Assembly (NCBI GenBank): GCA_046160865.1
Contig: JBJXHG010000004.1
Span: forward strand, 1 to 64,000
From: JBJXHG01 sp046160865
GTDB lineage: Bacteria; Planctomycetota; UBA1135; GCA-002686595
Direction: 5' to 3'
Length of the DNA: 64,000 nt
Of the stretch, positions 18,050 to 25,730 are shown piece by piece (position 1 is the first letter of the stretch; each line of letters begins with the position of its first letter). The translations under genes and the position numbers were made by a program. The notes below the pieces were generated by a model. It searched no databases. It had not been told where the DNA came from and saw only the letters and a program-made list of their open reading frames with translations.

Positions 18050-18109
18050 TCCGCGCGCGGTGATGCAGACGCGGGCGAGCAGAGTCGAGAACCGCTGGCC
18101 CGCGAGCGC

Positions 18110-19528
18110 TCACTTCTTCGAGAAGTATTCGATCCACTTCTTCTGCAGCTGCTCGAGCTTCATCCCGTACAGCGACTCGATCGCCGTGAGGATCCCTTCG
18201 TGATCGTCGCCTGGGATGGTTCCGACGACGCGGATGAGGCGCGAGAAGCTGTCCTTCGGCCACGGCCCCTCGACGAAGAACTCAATCCATAGCGCGGACT
18301 GCGACCAGTATCCGGCGTCGTTCGTGAGCGGCGGCTTGTCGTACCTCGCATCGTCCGGATTCAGATTCCAATCCGCGTCGACGAGCAACTTCGCGAGCTC
18401 CATGTAGCGTTCTTTCTTCACCGCCTTGTGCAGAGGGCTGCGATCACGCGGTTTCGTCGCGGCGTACGTGCGCAGCCCTTGTCGAAGCCACAAGTTTCCG
18501 TGGCGGGCGCGAGCGCGAACATGAAGTGCTTGCTTGGAGAGGTCGAGCAGCCGCTCGTACTCGTCGTCGTAGTCGCATGACGTCGCGAGGAAGTCGTCGA
18601 TCAGGATGCTCGTCTCGCGGACGTTATCGCCCGGCTCCATCTGGAAGTGCTCGCGATAGAAGTTCTGGAAGTCGTCATCGGTGCGGAAGAGCACGATCGG
18701 CAGGAGCTTCCGGCCTTCGAGCTCGTCCGTCGGGACGATCTTCGCGATCGACGAGTACCAGCCCTCGAGCTTCTTCACGAACGGCCCCGGGCTCGTCGAG
18801 TTCGTGAGCACGATGAAGTGCTTCGTGCGCGTCGGCTTCTCGAACTTCTTCCAGGTCGACTCGGGCGCGATGCTCTGCCAGAACTTCTTCGCCTCCTCGT
18901 CGGTCCACTTCGGATCGCACGGCTTGCCCTTGTACGTGACGCACTTCTCGAGCTCGGCGACGAAGGCCCGCAACGCGTCCGCCGCGGGCGGTGGCGAGAC
19001 ATCGGCGCGCACCGTCCAGCCGTGCCCCGGGAGGAGCGAGCCGACGAGCACGACCGCGTATTTCTGCGCAGCATCGGTCTTCGAAGTTTTCAATCCCTGA
19101 GCCGTCGCGACGATCGGCGTGCATCCGCCGGTCCCCGCCACGCATCGCGTCGGCTCGAACGCGAACTCGTGATGTTTGCCTTCGGCATCTGGCTCTGGAT
19201 CGCGGATCGAGTCACGCCATGTCTCGACGACGTCCTCGGGCTCGAAGAAGTCGTAATCGTCCTTCTCGAGCACGAAGAGCTGCACGCGCGCCTCCGACGA
19301 TCCCAATTTGCCGAGCCACTCGCCTTTGCACGTGTCGAGCTCGGGGGTCGCCGGCGCGAGCTCGGTGAGCGCGGGCAAGGTGAGCTCGATCTCGAGGTCG
19401 TCGAACGCGATGGAAGTCGCAGCGGCGCCGTCGGCTTGGATCGCTGCGTAGGCCGACGCGACGCGGAACGGCGCGGCCAACGCGACAACGACGGCGAAGT
19501 GCACGAAAACTAGGGAACTCGCAAGCAT
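18110..19528 (-). CDS. Secreted protein with degenerate gluzincin (DUF1570-like) peptidase region
   Basis: A 472-aa protein with a signal peptide (MLASSLVFVHFAVVVALAAP, cleavage near ASA). The ribosome site GGAGGAG fits either GTG 19531 or ATG 19528. The N-terminal half, up to ~200, has no family I recognise. The C-terminal half resembles peptidase MA/DUF1570 proteins: 'RTKHFIVLTN', a helix where HExxH should be, then LWLRQGLRTYAA where LWLREGLAEY is usual, and a closing 'LEQLQKKWIEYF'. The HExxH is missing (the matching stretch reads LSKQALHVRARARHG), so it is probably not a zinc peptidase. It diverges from the nucleotidase gene at 19766. Confidence 0.75.
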   Translation of the reverse strand: MLASSLVFVHFAVVVALAAPFRVASAYAAIQADGAAATSIAFDDLEIELTLPALTELAPATPELDTCKGEWLGKLGSSEARVQLFVLEKDDYDFFEPEDVVETWRDSIRDPEPDAEGKHHEFAFEPTRCVAGTGGCTPIVATAQGLKTSKTDAAQKYAVVLVGSLLPGHGWTVRADVSPPPAADALRAFVAELEKCVTYKGKPCDPKWTDEEAKKFWQSIAPESTWKKFEKPTRTKHFIVLTNSTSPGPFVKKLEGWYSSIAKIVPTDELEGRKLLPIVLFRTDDDFQNFYREHFQMEPGDNVRETSILIDDFLATSCDYDDEYERLLDLSKQALHVRARARHGNLWLRQGLRTYAATKPRDRSPLHKAVKKERYMELAKLLVDADWNLNPDDARYDKPPLTNDAGYWSQSALWIEFFVEGPWPKDSFSRLIRVVGTIPGDDHEGILTAIESLYGMKLEQLQKKWIEYFSKK

Positions 19529-19650
19529 CACCAATCTCTCCTCCGAATCCTTCCGGTTGCGGCACCGGCGAGCGCCGCTCGAACGACGCGCTTCTGCGTC
19601 GTCGCACGAGGGTCGAGCGAGTCGGAATTCTCACTGAGCCCCGCGCGCCG

Positions 19651-19685
19651 TGCAACCGGGACGGCGCGCCGGAGTCCCGGTTGCA
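19651..19685. promoter_or_regulatory. Perfect 12-bp inverted repeat in a divergent promoter region
   Basis: TGCAACCGGGAC (19651-19662) is the exact reverse complement of GTCCCGGTTGCA (19674-19685), around an 11-base spacer that itself contains GGCGCGCC. It lies between the divergent genes starting at 19528 and 19766, so it could be an operator for a dimeric regulator or a hairpin in a leader RNA. Confidence 0.4.
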
Positions 19686-19765
19686 GAGCATCCGACGTCG
19701 ACGCTTTGCATCCGATGCGTACGCTCGTGCACCGTTCCCGTCGTTCCCGCCCTCGTTCCATACTC

Positions 19766-21352
19766 ATGACCACTCGCCTCCCACGTCGCAGATTCCTGGG
19801 ACTTCTCGTCGGGCTCGCGCTGGCGCTGCCCGCATGCCATGCGGGTCGCGCGCGGGTCGCGCTCGCGCTGGACGACGACGCGCGCATCCATGTCATCGTG
19901 CTGCACACGAACGATCTGCACGGGCAAGTGCTGCCGCGGCCCGCGACGTGGACGAAAGCGGATCCACCGCCGCTCGCGGGTGGCTTGCCGCGCATCGCGG
20001 CGGCGGTGAATCGCGTATGGCGCGAGGCCGAGTCGAACGGCGCCGCGCTCCTCGTCGTCGACGGCGGCGATTGGACGCAAGGCACGCCCGAGGGTGCGCT
20101 CGACGACGGCCTCGGGTTCGCGAGCGCGCTCGCGGCGATCGGCTACGACGCGCTGTGCGTCGGCAATCACGAGCTCGACCGCGGCCTCGCGAGCTTGCAG
20201 CAGCGCCTCTCCGAGACGCATCTGCCCGCGGTGTGCGCCAATCTCGAAGAGCGCGACTCCGGCCGTCCTGTCGAATGGGTGCCGCCGTATCGCATCGTCG
20301 AGCGCGGCGGGCTGCGCATCGCTCTCGTCGGATTGCTGACGCCCGCGACACCGAGCATCACACATCGCGATGCGCGCACGTTGCGCTTCGTCGCGTCCGC
20401 CAAGGCGCTTGCGCGTGTGCGCGCGGAGCTCGCCGGCGCGGTCGACTGGGTGCTGCCGCTCACGCACCTCGGCGTCGACGACGATCGCGCACTGGCGCGC
20501 GCGCACGCCGATCTCCCGCTGATCGTCGGCGGCCACTCGCACACGGTGCTGCACGAAGGCGTGCGGGAAGGCGGCACGCTGATCGTGCAGGCCGGCGCGA
20601 AGGCGAGCGCGCTCGGCCGCGTCGACTTGTGGTTCGACGCGTCGACGAAGCGCTGCGTCGAGGCGCGCGCATCACTGATCGAGCTGCTCGAGGAGCCGGC
20701 GGCCGTGGACGCGAACGCGGCGGTGCAGTCGATCTGCGATCGCCTGATCGAACGCTCCGATCTCGCGATGCGCGAGGTCGTGGCCGAGCTCGCCATTCCC
20801 CTCACACGCGGCAAGGATCCGTTCGTCTCGTCGACCGCCGGCAACTGGATCACGGACGCGTTGCGCGAGCACGCGCGAGCCGACGTCGCGATCATGAATC
20901 GCGGCGGCATCCGCAGTGACGTCGCAGCCGGACCGCTGACGCGGCGCGCGCTGTTCGAGCTGTCGCCGTTCGAAAACGCGGTGTCGACGTTCGAGCTCAC
21001 CGGCGCCGACCTCGAGCGCGTCGTCGCGCGCTTCGTGAAGAGCCGCACGCATTCGGGCATGGAGATCAGCGGCGTCGTCGTGCGGCTGCGAGTCCCGCGG
21101 CACGGCGCCACGGGCGCACGCGTGCTCGATTCGATCGAAGTCGGCGGAAAGCCGCTCGACCGCGACGCGACCTATCGGCTCGTGACGAACTCGTTCCTGG
21201 CCGACGGCGGCGACACGTACTTCGAAGCGGGCGAAGTCGGGAACCGAGTCGACGATCCGTTGATGATCCGCGAGGCGCTCGAGCTCGTCGCGAAGAAGCA
21301 GGGGCGAATCGAGCCGGATGCGACGAATCGTTACGTGACGAAGAAGCGCTGA
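19766..21352 (+). CDS. 5'-nucleotidase/UshA-family metallophosphatase lipoprotein
   Basis: A 528-aa protein from ATG 19766. The N-terminus carries a twin-arginine pattern RRRFLG and a lipobox LPAC, so it is probably Tat-exported and lipidated. The metallophosphoesterase motifs follow: LHTNDLHGQV, DGGDWTQGTPE, GNHELDRG, and 'GGHSHT' with its His pair. The C-terminal 5'-nucleotidase domain contains NRGGIRSDV and ELSPFENAVSTFEL. It should hydrolyse extracytoplasmic nucleotides or UDP-sugars, recovering nucleosides and phosphate. The longer frame from 19706 adds an Arg-rich stretch before the Tat motif, so I prefer ATG 19766. A perfect inverted repeat lies upstream at 19651-19685. Confidence 0.92.
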   Translation: MTTRLPRRRFLGLLVGLALALPACHAGRARVALALDDDARIHVIVLHTNDLHGQVLPRPATWTKADPPPLAGGLPRIAAAVNRVWREAESNGAALLVVDGGDWTQGTPEGALDDGLGFASALAAIGYDALCVGNHELDRGLASLQQRLSETHLPAVCANLEERDSGRPVEWVPPYRIVERGGLRIALVGLLTPATPSITHRDARTLRFVASAKALARVRAELAGAVDWVLPLTHLGVDDDRALARAHADLPLIVGGHSHTVLHEGVREGGTLIVQAGAKASALGRVDLWFDASTKRCVEARASLIELLEEPAAVDANAAVQSICDRLIERSDLAMREVVAELAIPLTRGKDPFVSSTAGNWITDALREHARADVAIMNRGGIRSDVAAGPLTRRALFELSPFENAVSTFELTGADLERVVARFVKSRTHSGMEISGVVVRLRVPRHGATGARVLDSIEVGGKPLDRDATYRLVTNSFLADGGDTYFEAGEVGNRVDDPLMIREALELVAKKQGRIEPDATNRYVTKKR

Positions 21353-21422
21353 GACCGGCTTGGATCGAGGTCCGATGCACGAACGCGCGTTGCACGAGAG
21401 CCTCGCATCTCTGCGGACCGTG

Positions 21423-21464
21423 GGTGTGGTTCCGATCGACCACACCGAGCCCATCTGCTACAAC
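21423..21464 (+). promoter_or_regulatory. Promoter overlapped by a perfect inverted repeat, ahead of the acyl-CoA genes
   Basis: GGTGTGGT (21423-21430) and ACCACACC (21439-21446) form an 8-bp perfect inverted repeat with an 8-base spacer. An extended -10, TGCTACAAC (21456-21464), follows; a TCGACC at 21436-21441 would be the -35 at 17-bp spacing, inside the repeat. A repressor bound here would block the polymerase. The first gene starts at 21516. Confidence 0.5.
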
Positions 21465-21515
21465 TCCGCGCCCGCTGTCTTGGCGCGCAGCTCTGCGCCG
21501 CGCGGGAACCGACAC

Positions 21516-22355
21516 ATGTCCACGACACTCGCACCCGAGCTCAGCAGCGCCGAAGCGCTCGCGAACGGCAAGGTCACGTACCGCTCCGGCGGCGGCGTCG
21601 CGCTCTTCACGCTGACCAATCCGCCCGCGAACGGTTACTCGTACGAGATGATGCGCGATCTCGACGAGGCGATCCTGCGCGCGCGCTTCGACGACAAGGT
21701 CCAAGTCATCGTGATCGCGGGCGAGGGCGAGAAGTTCTTCTGCGCCGGCGCGGACATCGCGATGCTCTCGGCGGTCACGCCGAGCTTCAAGTACGCGTTC
21801 TGCCTGCACGCGAACGAGACGCTCCTGCGCCTCGAGAACACGCCGAAGCTCGTCATCGCGGCGCTGTCCGGCCACTGCGTCGGCGGCGGGCTCGAGATCG
21901 CGCTCGCGGCCGATCTGCGCGTCGCGCGCAAGGGTTCCGGCAAGTGTGGGTTGCCCGAGATCGCGCTCGGCGTGCTGCCCGGCACCGGCGGCACGCAACG
22001 CTTGACGCGCGTCGTCGGCAAGTCGAAGGCGATCGAGCTGATGGCGAAGGGCGAGCTGTTCGACTACGACGAAGCGCTGCGCCTCGGCATCGTGAACGAG
22101 GTGCGCACGGTGAGCGACGACGCGAGCTTCTTGAAGGACGTGCTCGCGTACGCGCGGTCCTTTTGCTCGCCGAACAAGGCCGCGCTCGGCGTCGGCGCGA
22201 TCAAGCGCGCGGTGCAGACCGGCGGCGAGACGTCGCTCGAGATCGGCCTCGCGCTCGAGCGCGAGCTGCAGGCGCGCCTCTTCTCGTCCGACGACGCGCG
22301 CGAGGGGATCCAAGCGTTCGTCGAAAAGCGCCCCGCGCGTTTCCAAGGCGCGTAG
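21516..22355 (+). CDS. Enoyl-CoA hydratase/isomerase family protein
   Basis: A 279-aa crotonase-fold protein from ATG 21516. The oxyanion-hole segments are clear: 'FCAGADI' and GHCVGGGLEIALAADLRV. Both catalytic glutamates of a hydratase are in place (Glu in GGGLEIA and Glu in LPEIALGVLPGTGGTQRL). It should add water across a trans-2-enoyl-CoA, the second step of beta-oxidation. It heads a set with the MDR dehydrogenase and the 3-hydroxyacyl-CoA dehydrogenase, with short gaps of 17 and 48 bp. Regulation by the inverted repeat at 21423-21446 is likely. Exact acyl chain preference cannot be told. Confidence 0.93.
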   Translation: MSTTLAPELSSAEALANGKVTYRSGGGVALFTLTNPPANGYSYEMMRDLDEAILRARFDDKVQVIVIAGEGEKFFCAGADIAMLSAVTPSFKYAFCLHANETLLRLENTPKLVIAALSGHCVGGGLEIALAADLRVARKGSGKCGLPEIALGVLPGTGGTQRLTRVVGKSKAIELMAKGELFDYDEALRLGIVNEVRTVSDDASFLKDVLAYARSFCSPNKAALGVGAIKRAVQTGGETSLEIGLALERELQARLFSSDDAREGIQAFVEKRPARFQGA

Positions 22356-22372
22356 CGCGCGCTCGCCGTCGC

Positions 22373-23404
22373 ATGAGAGCCGTCCACATCCCGGTTCACG
22401 GTCCGCCGTCCGTGATGAAGCTCGTCGACGTGCCTGCGCCGAAAGTTGGCGCGGGCGAAGTGCTCGTGCGCATGATCGCGGTGTCGATCAATCACCTCGA
22501 TCTCTGGGTGCGGCGTGGCATGCCGGGCATGAAAATCCCGCTGCCGCGGATTCCCGGCTGCGACGGCATCGGCGAGATCGTCGAGCTCGGCCCGGGCGTG
22601 ACGGACTTGAAGAAGGGCCAGCGCGTCGTCGTCGAGCCGGGCTATTCATCGGGCAAGTCCGAGCACGATCTCGCGGGCAACGATCACCTCTCGCACGACT
22701 ACGGGATCCGCGGCGAGCACTCCGACGGTCTCGACTGCGAGCTCGTGGCGCTTCCCGCGCGCTACGCGCTGCCGCTTCCGGCTGGCGTCGATCCGGTGCA
22801 AGGCGCCGCCGTGCCGCTCGTGTTCTTGACGGCGTGGGGGATGCTGCAGCGCGCCGCTTTGAAGGACGGCGAGACGGTGCTCGTGCTCGGCGGCGCGAGC
22901 GGCGTCGGCTCCGCGGCGATCCAGATCGCGCGCGCGCGCGGCGCACGCGTGCTCGCGACGGCCGGATCGGAAGCGAAGCTCGGTCTCGCGCGCGAGCTCG
23001 GCGCCGAAGCCGCGATCGATCACTCGCAGAGCAACTGGGGGCAAGAGGTTCGCAAGCTGACCGACGGACGCGGCGTCGACGTCGTCGTCGAGCACGTCGG
23101 ACCGGCGACGTGGGACACGTCGATGCGCGTGCTCGCGCGCAACGGACGGCTCGTCACGTGCGGCGCGACGAGCGGTCCGGCGGTGACCGTGCAGCTCCCG
23201 CACCTCTTCATCAAGAATCAAGCGGTGCTCGGATCGACGATGGGCCCGCGTGGCGCGTTGCGCGAGATCTTCGCGGGCGTCGCTTCCGGCAAGTACCGTC
23301 CCGTCGTCGACCGCGTGCTGCCGCTCGAAGAGATCGCCGACGGACACGAGCTGCTGGAAAGCCGCAAAGTGCTCGGCAAGATCGTGCTGACCATCGGGAG
23401 CTGA
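22373..23404 (+). CDS. Zinc-type MDR alcohol/quinone dehydrogenase lacking structural-zinc cysteines
   Basis: A 343-aa medium-chain dehydrogenase from ATG 22373. The N-terminal GroES-like domain has NHLDLWVRRG and PGCDGIGEIVELG; the Rossmann domain has VLVLGGASGVGSAAIQIA for NAD(P)H. Where the structural-zinc lobe usually reads CGxCxxC, this one reads EPGYSSGKSEHDLAG, with no cysteine, although the following 'HDYGIRGEHSDG' is normal. So the fold is the zinc-type subgroup, but the structural metal is lost. In this operon it may reduce an enoyl-CoA or oxidise an alcohol intermediate. Confidence 0.88.
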   Translation: MRAVHIPVHGPPSVMKLVDVPAPKVGAGEVLVRMIAVSINHLDLWVRRGMPGMKIPLPRIPGCDGIGEIVELGPGVTDLKKGQRVVVEPGYSSGKSEHDLAGNDHLSHDYGIRGEHSDGLDCELVALPARYALPLPAGVDPVQGAAVPLVFLTAWGMLQRAALKDGETVLVLGGASGVGSAAIQIARARGARVLATAGSEAKLGLARELGAEAAIDHSQSNWGQEVRKLTDGRGVDVVVEHVGPATWDTSMRVLARNGRLVTCGATSGPAVTVQLPHLFIKNQAVLGSTMGPRGALREIFAGVASGKYRPVVDRVLPLEEIADGHELLESRKVLGKIVLTIGS

Positions 23405-23452
23405 TCCGCGCCGCACCAGACGCGCGCGCAACGCAAGGCGAGACGAAGACAC

Positions 23453-24322
23453 ATGAAAGCGATCGACATCCACAAGGCCGCCGTGATCGGCGCGGGCACC
23501 ATGGGACACGGCATCGCGCAGGTGATGGCGCTCGCCGGCATCGAGACGCACTTGTTCGACGTCGACGCCGGCGCGGTCGAGCGCGGACTCACGAGCGTGC
23601 GCGGGAACCTCGCGAAGGGCGTCGCGAAGGGCAAGATCGAGCCCGCGGCGTGCGACGCGGCGCTGAAGCTCATCCACGGCACGACGCGCCTCGAGCAAGC
23701 GGTCGCGGGCGTGCAGTGCGTCGTCGAAGCGGTGCCCGAAAAGCTCGACCTCAAGCAGTCGATCTTCGCCGACCTCGGCAAGCGCCTGCCGGAATCGGTG
23801 ATGCTCGCGACGAACACGTCGTCGCTGCCGATCACGCGCATCGCGGCCGTCACGAACGCGCCTGCGCGCGTCGTCGGGCTGCACTTCTTCAATCCCGTCC
23901 ACATCATGAAGCTCGTCGAGGTCGTCGTGACGGAGAAGACGTCGCCCGCGATCGCCGAGCTCGCGCTCGATCTCGTGCGCCGGCTCGGCAAGGATCCGAT
24001 CCGCGTGAAGGACAGCCCTGGCTTCGCGTCCTCGCGACTCGGCGTGCTCGTCGGGCTCGAAGCGATCCGCATGCTCGAGTCCGGCGTCGCCGACGCACGC
24101 GACATCGACAAAGCGATGGTGCTCGGCTACGGCTTTCCGATGGGGCCGCTCGAGCTCACCGATCACGTCGGGCTCGACGTGCGCCTCGCGATCGCCGACT
24201 ACCTGTACAAAGAGCTCGGACCACGTTTCGATCCGCCGCAGCTCCTGCGCGACAAAGTGCGGCAGGGCGAGCTCGGCAAGAAGTCCGGCAAAGGGTTCTA
24301 CGATTGGAAGGAGCGCGAATAG
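23453..24322 (+). CDS. 3-hydroxyacyl-CoA / 3-hydroxybutyryl-CoA dehydrogenase
   Basis: A 289-aa enzyme, close to the family's usual ~285. The NAD-binding loop is GAGTMGHGIAQV; the active-site segment is GLHFFNPVHIMKLVEVV, containing the catalytic His; substrate-loop TNTSSLPIT and the C-terminal dimer domain GYGFPMGPLELTDHVGLD are all present. It oxidises L-3-hydroxyacyl-CoA to 3-ketoacyl-CoA, following the hydratase reaction encoded two genes upstream. ATG 23453 fits the family start. Confidence 0.94.
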   Translation: MKAIDIHKAAVIGAGTMGHGIAQVMALAGIETHLFDVDAGAVERGLTSVRGNLAKGVAKGKIEPAACDAALKLIHGTTRLEQAVAGVQCVVEAVPEKLDLKQSIFADLGKRLPESVMLATNTSSLPITRIAAVTNAPARVVGLHFFNPVHIMKLVEVVVTEKTSPAIAELALDLVRRLGKDPIRVKDSPGFASSRLGVLVGLEAIRMLESGVADARDIDKAMVLGYGFPMGPLELTDHVGLDVRLAIADYLYKELGPRFDPPQLLRDKVRQGELGKKSGKGFYDWKERE

Positions 24323-24354
24323 TCCTCGCGAGAGGGCGTAGCGCGCAGCTCGTC

Positions 24355-25020
24355 ATGGCCAACACAACTTGGAACGAAGAGGCGCCCACTGCGCCGAAGA
24401 AATCCGGCATCCCGACGTGGGCGTGGTTCTGCGGCGGCGGTTGCTTGCTCGCGCTGCTCATCGCCGCCGTCGTGGCGTTCCTCGGCGTCAGCGCCGTGAA
24501 GAAGGCGACGGACCCCGAGCTGCAGTGGGCCAACTTGGCGAAGGTGTTGCCCTACGACGAGCGCCCGGCCGGCGTCGAGATGACGGTGGGGTTCAACTTC
24601 GGGCTCGAGCAGTACCAGATGCTCGACTCCGCGCGCGGTCTGCAGATCACGCTGCAACGGATGGGCGGCGAGAGCGGCCAAGCCGAGCGCGACAAGATGT
24701 TCGATGCGGACAATCCGCAGTTCCCGCAGAACGCGGGCGTCGTGAAGTTCCAGGACCTCAAGGTGTCGAAGCTCGACGTGCAGGGCCGCGAGCTGCGCGT
24801 GATGCGCATGCGCATGGAGCTCGCCGGGATCTTGAAAGGCATGGTGCCGAAGGACGAGCAAATCGAGGGGATGGGCGCGACGGCGTTCGTCGATCTCACG
24901 CCCGACGGCGCGAGCGGCATTTTGTGGCTGCAGATGGTGCGGATGAAGGGCGCCGATGCGATCGCCGACGAAGAGATCCGCGACTTCCTGAAGCCGTTCC
25001 ATGTCGGACCCAAGCGCTGA
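24355..25020 (+). CDS. Single-pass membrane protein, unknown function (221 aa)
   Basis: ATG 24355 opens a 221-aa protein. A Pro-rich cytoplasmic head is followed by one membrane helix at ~24-48 (CGGGCLLALLIAAVVAFLGV), leaving ~170 residues outside the membrane. The outer part is polar and has no motif I know. Its end overlaps the start of the next gene by 20 bp, and both encode N-anchored proteins of similar size, so they probably act together. It follows the acyl-CoA dehydrogenase gene by 32 bp and may share its transcript. Confidence 0.7.
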   Translation: MANTTWNEEAPTAPKKSGIPTWAWFCGGGCLLALLIAAVVAFLGVSAVKKATDPELQWANLAKVLPYDERPAGVEMTVGFNFGLEQYQMLDSARGLQITLQRMGGESGQAERDKMFDADNPQFPQNAGVVKFQDLKVSKLDVQGRELRVMRMRMELAGILKGMVPKDEQIEGMGATAFVDLTPDGASGILWLQMVRMKGADAIADEEIRDFLKPFHVGPKR

Positions 25021-25705
25021 GACGACCGCTCCGCGCGCGACCGTGATCGCGGGCGTCGCGTTCGGGCTCTTGCTCATCGGCGGAGCGGGCGCGGCGCTCT
25101 ACTACTCGCGCACGCGCGAGCTCGATTCGGGGGCACTGCTCGCCGAGCACTTCGACGTCGGCACGTGGCCGTTCGGTCTCGTCGTCGTCGAGTCGAAGCG
25201 ACTACCGTTCGGCGAGGAGCTCGTGCGGCTCGTCGATCCGAGCGCTCCCGTCGAAGTGACTCCGCCGCCAGCACCGGAGGAGAAGCCGCCCGAGACCGAG
25301 GACGCCGAGCCACCGAAGTTCGACTGGACGCAGCTCGCCATTCCAACGCCCGATCGCGGGCCGCGTGAAGTCACGATCGTGTGGTATCCGCCCGACGTCG
25401 GCGAGAAGCGCGTGCGCGAGCTCGTGCAGGGCAGCGGGGGCTCGCTGCGTGACTTGCCGCGGTCGGGTGGCACGATCGACGTCGATCTCGCCACGCTCGA
25501 GTGGGGCGGGTACGTCCCCGAGTTCGTGCACCGACGCACGTTCGCGCACGATCACACGTTCGCAGACCTCGCGCGCATCGATGTGACGACTCCGCGCGCG
25601 TACGGCGTGATGGAGATGCGCTGGACGCGCGGCGAGGCCGGCTCGAAGCAGCACGCGCTCGCGTTGCTCGAGGTGTTGAAGGTGAAGCCAGCCAGCGCAC
25701 GCTGA
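25001..25705 (+). CDS. Single-pass membrane protein, unknown function (234 aa)
   Basis: A 234-aa protein starting at ATG 25001 inside the end of the previous gene. One membrane helix at ~15-35 (VIAGVAFGLLLIGGAGAALYY) is followed by a Pro/Glu-rich linker (residues ~85-105) and a soluble C-terminal part with no recognised motif. The overlap with the upstream gene implies coupled translation and possibly a complex. Convergent with the copper radical oxidase gene, whose stop lies 25 bp away. Confidence 0.7.
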   Translation: MSDPSAETTAPRATVIAGVAFGLLLIGGAGAALYYSRTRELDSGALLAEHFDVGTWPFGLVVVESKRLPFGEELVRLVDPSAPVEVTPPPAPEEKPPETEDAEPPKFDWTQLAIPTPDRGPREVTIVWYPPDVGEKRVRELVQGSGGSLRDLPRSGGTIDVDLATLEWGGYVPEFVHRRTFAHDHTFADLARIDVTTPRAYGVMEMRWTRGEAGSKQHALALLEVLKVKPASAR

Positions 25706-25730
25706 GCCGCGGCGCACGGCGGCGCTCAGC

